A stretch of DNA of 64,000 nt from the NCBI RefSeq assembly GCF_001411555.2, contig NC_049902.1, positions 16,811,420 through 16,875,419 on the forward strand. The letters are read 5' to 3'. The translations under genes were made by a program, and so were the position numbers. A model generated the notes under the pieces. That model saw only the letters and a program-made list of their open reading frames with translations. It was not told where the DNA came from and made no database searches. This document shows positions 57,362 to 64,000 of the stretch, one piece after another. The stretch comes from Juglans regia. Taxonomy: Eukaryota > Streptophyta > Magnoliopsida > Fagales > Juglandaceae. Position 1 is the stretch's first letter. Each line of letters starts with the position of its first letter.

Positions 57362-59210
57362 GATCAAGAGAGCATTATTTTCACACCAACCCCTTATTGT
57401 ACTCATGTACAAGGAGGCTCTTTTATGTACTAATGATCTCGTCGGTGCTTTGCTGAGCAATATTGTTTCTCTTTTGCAGGAGTTTGAAGATGTCCTTCCT
57501 GAAGAGGTACCTTATGGTTTACCTCCAATCCGAGGGATTGAACATCAAATTGATTTCATACCTGGTGCATCAATTCCAAACCAACCTGCTTATAGGAGTA
57601 ATCCCGAGGAGACCAAGGAACTTCAGAGGCAAGTAAGTGAATTATTGGAGAAGGGGTTTGTACGTGAAAGTATGAGTCCTTGTGCGGTTCCGGTGCTGTT
57701 AGTTCCCAAGAAGGATGGAACATGGAGGATGTGTGTTGACTGCCGAGCCATCAACAACATAACGGTAAAGTATCGTCATCCCATTCCTAGACTGGATGAT
57801 ATGCTGGATGAATTGCATGGTTCTTGTGTCTTTACAAAAATTGATCTTAAGAGTGGATATCATCAGATTAGGATGAAAGAAGGTGATGAATGGAAAATTA
57901 CTTTTAAGACTAAATATGGTTTGTATGAGTGGTTAGTGATGCCTTTCGGTTTAACTAATGCTCCGAGCACATTTATGCTTTTGATGAACCATGTTTTGCG
58001 AGCATTTATTGGCAGATTTGTAGTTGTGTATTTTGATGATATCCTGATCTATAGCAAAAATTTGGAAGAACATGTAATGCATTTGAAATCTGTTTTGGAA
58101 ATTCTAAGGAAAGAAATGTTGTTTGCTAACCTCAAAAAGTGCACCTTTTGCACGGATAAGCTTTTGTTTCTTGGTTTTGTTGTTAGTAAGAGAGGAATTG
58201 AGGTGGATGAGGAAAAGGTGAAGGCAATCCAAGAGTGGTCAACGCCTACAACAGTCAGCCAAGTGAGGAGTTTCCACGGCTTAGCTAGCTTCTATAGACG
58301 GTTTGTGCGTGATTTTAGTAGCTTAGCCGCCCCTCTTACTGAAGTCATCAAGAAAAATGTGCCGTTTAAGTGGGGAAAAGAACAAGAAAAGGCATTTAGT
58401 CTGATCAAAGAAAAGTTAACTAATGCACCTTTGCTTGTTTTACCTAACTTTGCTAAAACTTTTGAAATTGAGTGTGATGCTTCAGGCATAGGTATTGGAG
58501 CTGTTTTGATGCAAGAAGGCCGTCCAATTGCTTATTTCAGTGAAAAGTTGAGTGGGGCAGCCCTAAATTACCCTACTTATGATAAGGAGATGTATGCCTT
58601 GGTGAGGGCTTTGGAAAATTGGCAACACTATCTATGGCCAAAGGAGTTTGTGATTCACACAGATCATGAGTCTTTGAAGCATTTGAAAGGACAGCAAAGG
58701 TTGAACAAACGCCATGCCAAATGGGTGGAATTCATTGAAACATTTCCGTATGTGATCAGATATAAGCAAGGTAAGGAAAATGTGGTGGCTGATGCATTGT
58801 CCCGAAGGTATGCCTTACTTTCCATTTTAGATACAAAAATGCTTGGCTTTGAATACATGAAGGAATTGTATGCTCAAGATTCTGATTTTGGTGATGTGTT
58901 CAATGCATGTGAAAAAATGGTGTTTGGTAAGTTTTATAGGTATGATGGATTTTTGTTTCGGGAAAATAAACTGTGTTTGCCAATATGTTCTTTGCGCGAA
59001 TTGCTTGTGAGAGAAGCTCATGGTGGTGGTTTGATGGGTCATTTTGGTGTAGCTAAGACTTTAGGAATTTTGCATGAACATTCTTTTTGGCCTCATATGA
59101 AACGTGATGTGGAAAGAATTTGTGAGAAGTGTATTACGTGTAAACAGGCTAAGTCTAAGTTGAAACCCCATGGTTTGTACACCCCTTTGCCAATACCTAG
59201 TGAACCTTAG
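57345..59210 (+). pseudogene. Pol of element F: reverse transcriptase, RNase H, integrase zinc domain, 621 codons
   Basis: Copies element RNA to DNA. RT motifs in order: [57 protein letters not shown] (catalytic site 58029-58040) and [16 protein letters not shown]. RNase [37 protein letters not shown] and DALSRRY. Integrase zinc finger: [10 protein letters not shown] with two H and [11 protein letters not shown] with two C. All catalytic residues visible in RT and RNase H are intact. The first codons belong to the linker; the true start is a polyprotein cleavage, not the ATG at 57345. A TAG at 59208-59210, one G-to-A change from TGG, cuts the frame before the integrase core. Confidence 0.92.
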
Positions 59211-59222
59211 ACTGATATTTCT

Positions 59223-59948
59223 ATGGATTTTGTTTTAGGTTTACCTTGGACTAAGAGGGGGAGAGATTTAGTTTTTGTGGTGGTAGATAGATTTTCCAAG
59301 ATGGCACACTTTATTGCATGTCATAAAACTGATGATGCATCACATATAGCTGATTTGTTCTTCAAAGAAATTGTTAGATTACATGGTATGCCTAAGACCA
59401 TTGTTTCTGATAGGGATGCAAAGTTTTTGAGTTACTTTTGGAAGACTTTGTGGGGAAAGCTGGGAACTAAGTTGTTGTTTTCTACTACTTGTCATCCACA
59501 AACAGATGGCCAAACTGAAGTAGTAAATAGAACATTGTCGTCTTTGTTGCGTGCTATCATTAAAAAGAACTTGAAAGCATGGGAAGATTGTTTGCCACAT
59601 GTTGAATTTGCTTACAATAGAAGTATGCATTCTGCAACTAAGTTTTCACCATTTGAAATTGTTTATGGCTTTAACCCATTGTCACCTTTGGATTTAACTT
59701 CTTTACCTTTGAGTGAACGTGTGAACTTAGATGGCAAAAAGAAGGCAGAATTTGTACAGATGATTCATGAAAAGGCACGGCTGAACATTGAAAGGAGGAC
59801 TAAACAATATGTCCATCAAGCCAACAAGGGACGTAAGAAGGTAGTGTTTCAACCAGGAGATTGGGTTTGGTTGCACTTAAGGAAGGACCGTTTTCAGAGA
59901 AGCGGCGTTCAAAACTCCTACCTAGGGGTGACGGGCCATTTCAAGTAG
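59223..59948 (+). pseudogene. Integrase core of element F
   Basis: Inserts element DNA into the genome. Same frame as the preceding pol, after the stop. The core has its three acidic sites: first D in MDFVLGLPW, second D in [15 protein letters not shown], and E in [15 protein letters not shown]. Then [20 protein letters not shown] and the [13 protein letters not shown] start of the C-terminal domain follow. One base is missing near 59890, so the end reads out of frame from there. Confidence 0.9.
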
Positions 59949-60241
59949 TAGAACGCATCAATGATAATGCCTACAAGTTTGACTTACCAGGTGAGTATGG
60001 TGTCAGTGCAAGCTTTAATGTTGCTGATTTGTCTCCTTTTGATGTAGGTGATGATTTGAGGACAAATCCTTCTCAAGAGGGGGAGAATGATGCAAACCAA
60101 GGAGCTGGACATGCTGATCATACAAGTCGGAATGGAGCTGAATTTGCAAAAGACCCTTTGTCACTTCCTAGTGGCCCAATTACAAGACTTAGAGCCAAAC
60201 GATTCAAGGAAGCACTAAATGGGCTAATCCAAGAGAATTGA
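59861..60241 (+). pseudogene. Integrase C-terminal end of element F, overlapping the 3' LTR
   Basis: In the frame used after the one-base loss: [36 protein letters not shown] and, past the purine tract, GPITRLRAKRFKEALNGLIQ inside the LTR. The frame stops at 60239-60241, where TGG has become TGA. In the 5' LTR the same frame stays open about 27 codons longer, to 54160. Confidence 0.85.
60075..60087 (+). other. Polypurine tract of element F
   Basis: AAGAGGGGGAGAA directly before the 3' LTR; primes plus-strand DNA synthesis. Confidence 0.85.
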
Positions 60242-60894
60242 GCTGATTCTAAAAAGACCAAGATGGGCTCAAATAATATTCAAGACTTAGTCCATGTCAT
60301 CAAGGCAATTGAAGAGGCTAATTAGCACATAGAAATATGATGAATGGTCTGACCATTAAAGGACGTGAATTTGTTAAGTTTCAAGAATATTAAATAGGTG
60401 AATGAACTTTGTCTTGCCTGGGTACTTGAAATATATTGAATTTAGTCATTTTGTCATTACTGGCTGCCTCTAGAAGTCCAAGAGGCCTAAAATTCGTGGG
60501 ACTTGTTATGTTAATATTTGTGTTGCTTTTAAAGTTGTAGTTATGACTTTTCCTATTCTTGGAGGGTTGTTCCAAGTATATAAAGGGGTTATTTCGAGTT
60601 TTAATATCAGATTTGAAATTTCAGAAGCTTATTTGTCTTTGTGAGGTCTTGTGTTCCTCTTGGTTCTTCAAAGAACTCTTTGAACTTATCAAGTTAATCT
60701 TGTGGCGTTCAAGCTCCAAACTTATCACCTTGATTCTGATTTCTTGGTGTGGCGTTTTCAATCCTTCGTAGTCTTGGTTTTTCATCTAGTTCGGTGACTG
60801 GTCAAGGCTCAACAAATCTTGTCAATACGATCTTGGGGTTCCAAGCCATCATTGTTATCGGGTTTCATCACAATTGTTGGTGGAGTCCATATCA
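60088..60894 (+). repeat. 3' LTR of element F
   Basis: 807 bp, same length as the 5' LTR, about nine substitutions by eye (for example at the codon giving TGA at 60239). Confidence 0.95.
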
Positions 60895-61290
60895 TTATCT
60901 CCACAATATTTTACAGACGATTTGAATAGCCTAGCTGAGGATCAAGAATATGGAGCATGGGTGAGATGAGTTAAGAATGATGGTTTAAGCATAGAAGGTT
61001 TATATGGATATTGAGGATTTTCATTCAGTAAGCTTGTTGTACTCTGATGATGTGAGTTGTTGGGAGGTTGATGTTTATATTAAGACTTGGTACTGTCTTA
61101 GAATAATTATGTTAGAGTATTTGATGTGAATTAATGAGTATTTTGTGATATAGAACAAAATTAGAGTATGTACTATGTGGATGGAAAATGACTTTTAGGT
61201 GACATGAGTTAACTCTCCGGACCCTCGGGGACGGGACATTACAAATCACCTATATATATACATGTATAACCTCACCTGCACGTAGAAACC

Positions 61291-63722
61291 TGTAACATCA
61301 CCTTCCCTAGGGGTAAGACTGTCACGTACATACGTAACTAAAACTAGGTAAGAGACTTGCATAATTTAAAAAAAAAAAACATTGTTCATTCAAAAAGAAA
61401 ACTTAAATTAAACCATTTTTCAAAACATCGTCATATCCAAGTTTCCAAACTAACTAAATTAAATGAACAATGTTATGATCTTCTACGAACCAAAACATGT
61501 TTTATTAGTCTCAACTAACCACTACCCACAGGCACCAGAATAGCGACAACCTGCACCATGTATGTGAGCCACCATCGTTTCTTTTCTCCTACCCATAGGC
61601 ACTGTGAGCCACCTCACTATCAAAACTCCTCCACACCTTGAGCCCTCCCCGCACTCTCAGCCATCGTGCAAGGTCAAGAGCCTCCACAACACTACCCTAC
61701 ACCACCGTCGCCCAACCATTGAAAAACCACCAACGGAAAACACTCTATTTTACTTCACTGAAACAAAGGAAATGTTCTTCCCCACTGTGAGCCACAAGCC
61801 AGCCCACCCACGCCACCAGCTCCTCCACGTCGTTGTCATCTGCACAAAGATCATCGCCGAGCACCTTCATGCCCCTCCCAAGCAGCTATTTCCTCTCGGA
61901 AAGCCCATGGTCTCCTCTCCGTCTCTTTCTCTTTCTCCCACCACGTTATCTCTCTCTCATCACTCTCTCTGTGTGCTTAGCCACCCAGCTCACTGACATA
62001 GCCACCGTCCACCTCCCAGCTCTTCGCCCAACTCCTTCCCACACGATGAGCATGCCTCTACCGCGTTGTTAAATCAAGAAGCTTAAAGTGTATAAGTTTC
62101 TGTTGTGCCGTGCCTTCCCATAGCCCATGCACTTTAAGTTGATTTACTAAAACACCCTGCCTTTAGATGAGTGTTATATTAAATCTAGTTTTGTTGTACG
62201 AGGACTTGATTTTTATATTTATGAGTTATAAAGAAAATAAACAAAGATTTTGAAGTATATTATTAAAGTATGAATTTTAGATGGGAATAGTAAGTGCAAA
62301 ATTTTATTTTTAAACCCCTTTAAACAGAAACTAATTAAGTCTTTTTTAATTAAATGATATTTTTGCTTTATCTACTTTAATAGATTTTGATATAATTATG
62401 TTATCCAATTTTATATTGTATAGTTGGACCTCAATAGTAAATAAGTTAGAATTTAATATTTTAGTAGGAGAAATTAAGTGGATATTGAGGAATTTGGGAA
62501 GTGATGGTATTTTAGGGTTATGAGAGTTTAGGTTTTTTTAAGGAATTAAAATAGGTTAATTTAGTATTTCAGGTTAAATATTGAGATATGTGTTATTTTA
62601 GAAATTTACGGAAATTACGTGATTATTTCATACGTGACAAGTAATTTTTGTTCAACATTATTGAGAAAAATTGCTGAAAAGTTAGGAAGTCCAAGTAAGT
62701 AGAATTCTTATACTTTTGCATAAAAAGAAAATGAAACAAGGTTAATTTTGAAAATATGCATGTTTGTTTTGAAAATAAAATTGAAAACAACCTCATATAT
62801 GTGTTCTGCATATGCATGAAATCTGTATAAGAAAGTATTTTCTGTCATGACTGGTGTAAATATGAGTTAATTTTGTGCATTCTATTTCTGAACTATGCAA
62901 AAGGAGCGAATATGAAATTTATGAAATTTGTGCATCTGATGCAAAAATGTTCTGAAACTGTTTTTGAATATGTGAAAAGATCTGAATTTGTTCAGTACTC
63001 TGTTTGGATATGCTGTGGCATTTGAAAACCTTGGCATGAATTTCTGATTCTGTATCTAAATATGATCTGGTTCCAATGATGTTCTGTTCTATTTCTGTTA
63101 AGGCCTTGCCACGAGTATAATGGTGGTTTACAACCCTACCACGGGGGTTAAACAGGGTATATGTCCTGATGTGATGCTCTGATATATATTATGAAGATGA
63201 TGTTTCTGATTTTGATATGTCAAAAGATTTTGGAATAAGAAAAAGTTTTATGAAGGTTTCACTTTGATATTTTTTATAACATGTTTTAATTACGCATTCT
63301 GAAAGCATATATTTTGATTCTGCATTCTGAAAGAAAATGTTTTGTTCTACATTCCAAATTTTGTAAATGCTCATGTTTACATACTAGTATATGTTATCTA
63401 CTTACTGAATTTTTGATAACTCACCCCTTATTTTCCAAAATATTTTTCATATATTTAGATGGTTCAGCCGAGAATCAAGATTATGAGGCATTGAGTGAGA
63501 TGATTTAAATATAGTGGATTAAGCATAGAAAGTTCTTATGAGAGAAATTTTATTGTGTTATAATGAGTTGGCATTTTGAAAAATTGGTTATATTGAGGAA
63601 ATTAGTTTGAATCGAAATTTCTATATGATATTGGGAATTCGGAGTCTATATTATATTGTGGAAATGTGAGTTTAAGTAATAGAAAGTAGCTCTTCGACCC
63701 CATGCGGGACCGGCGCATTACA
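61291..63722 (+). mobile_element. LTR A with primer site, start of an element leaving the window
   Basis: TGTAACATCACCTTCCC to GACCGGCGCATTACA, 2432 bp. It has the C-rich block (61560-62070) followed by the T-rich half, as in other LTR A copies. The 30-bp tandem repeat is reduced to about one degenerate unit near 63100. Open frames at 61604-62072 are chance frames in the C-rich part. Confidence 0.85.
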
Positions 63723-63724
63723 GT

Positions 63725-63740
63725 TGGTATCAGAGCCAGG
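63725..63740 (+). other. tRNA-Met primer binding site
   Basis: TGGTATCAGAGCCAGG, an exact initiator tRNA-Met type site two bases after the LTR end. Confidence 0.9.
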
Positions 63741-64000
63741 TTTGAGATTTTGCATACTATAATAAGGTGTTTGGTGACATTTAAGGTTTCAGGATTTTGT
63801 AAGCACCAAAATATGATTTTGAAGATATTTGGGTTTGAGCAGTTGCAGGCTCATGGTAGGTGGCCTACAAAATCTGAGGTTTTAGAGTTGTAGATTTTAA
63901 GAAATGATTTTATGACATATGAGATTTTCGATTCGGTAGGCTTATTCCGTAGACTATAGCAAACGATTTATATAAGATTTAAGGTTTAACTCTTGAAGGT
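63741..64000 (+). other. Leader of the family A element
   Basis: Untranslated AT-rich leader after the primer site. No gag frame before the window ends. Confidence 0.55.

Larger units (their letters stand above)
53923..60894 (+). mobile_element. Nearly complete Ty3/gypsy element F, 6972 bp
   Basis: Two 807-bp LTRs (53923-54729 and 60088-60894), target duplication TTATC at 53918-53922 and 60895-60899, primer site at 54733, gag, protease, RT, RNase H, integrase and a purine tract at 60075-60087. Aligning the LTRs by eye I count about nine substitutions and no indels (near 1.1 percent), so it is a fairly recent insertion. Domain order with integrase after RNase H makes it Ty3/gypsy. No chromodomain is visible; the IN tail resembles chromovirus-like plant elements, but the clade is uncertain. 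It has four lesions: a palindromic insertion at 56386, a frameshift at 57349-57357, a stop at 59208 and a frameshift near 59890. Confidence 0.95.
50219..61243 (+). mobile_element. LTR A interrupted by two insertions
   Basis: Pieces 50219-52337, 53053-53922 and 60900-61243 together give about 3.33 kb of LTR A, from TGTAACACCGGCC to GGGACATTACA. Continuity across the insertions is clear from LTR A copies elsewhere (for example ATGTAGACATGAGGTTATTT at 15379). The flanks AGGGA and AATCA do not match, and a purine tract precedes it, so it may be the 3' LTR of a deleted element rather than a solo LTR. The usual 30-bp tandem repeat is lost; instead 53560-53770 has loose TTTGAATATGAAAATGG repeats. 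Confidence 0.85.

Noticed and set aside
56926..57460. Minus-strand frames of 115 and 91 codons
   Set aside because: Antisense to protease and linker of element F, phenylalanine- and serine-rich because of the purine tract opposite.

Overview
This window reads as intergenic DNA from a plant nuclear genome, most likely a eudicot tree. Codon-rich islands are rare, introns have plant-type GT/AG borders, and almost everything else is transposable elements nested in one another. Ty3/gypsy retroelements with long LTRs, an L1-like LINE, hAT transposons and small MITEs are all present. A MITE at 28915-29061 resembles a repeat I recall from Fagales (walnut, hickory, oak), but that taxonomic hint is weak.

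Only a few stretches look like host genes. A pectate lyase gene (PL1 family, four exons, 404 codons) lies at 48221-49845 and looks intact. A Myb/SANT-like gene starts at 21512 and runs into a 100-N assembly gap at 22395-22494. A short SAUR gene at 16937-17173 lies inside the borders of a hAT transposon.

Layout. 1-1573 is the 3' part of a long LTR (family D) that cuts a decayed LINE (1574-4050). An 893-bp non-autonomous hAT element with an 8-bp target duplication is at 4669-5561. 6223-10260 is a patchwork of gypsy LTR, gag and RT scraps. A second LINE RNase H domain (10318-10787 plus 18260-18336) is split by a 7.46-kb hAT element (10796-18251, target duplication ACAGATAG). That hAT element is itself split by a 3.2-kb solo LTR of family A (13112-16318, target duplication TAATG). 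18337-25641 holds unassigned DNA, the Myb/SANT gene and MITEs. 25642-29395 is a 3.75-kb solo LTR D on the minus strand (target duplication ATATG).

31633-41471 is a rearranged cluster of family B gypsy elements whose pol genes have lost reverse transcriptase and the integrase core yet keep long open frames. A 3-kb inverted repeat lies inside this cluster. 41472-44403 is another LTR A, followed by LTR remnants and the pectate lyase.

50219-61243 is a third LTR A carrying two insertions: a solo LTR B (52338-53047, target duplication TATAG) and a nearly intact gypsy element F (53923-60894, two 807-bp LTRs, target duplication TTATC). Element F's gag-pol frame is itself broken by a 355-bp perfect palindrome built from two copies of the LTR B start, flanked by a 5-bp duplication (CTCAA). 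61291-63722 is a fourth LTR A followed by a tRNA-Met primer binding site, the beginning of an element that leaves the window.

The observations most worth following up are the palindromic LTR insertion, the SAUR gene inside a hAT element, and the family B elements with shuffled integrase segments. I found no bacterial-type system, CRISPR array, tRNA or rRNA gene.
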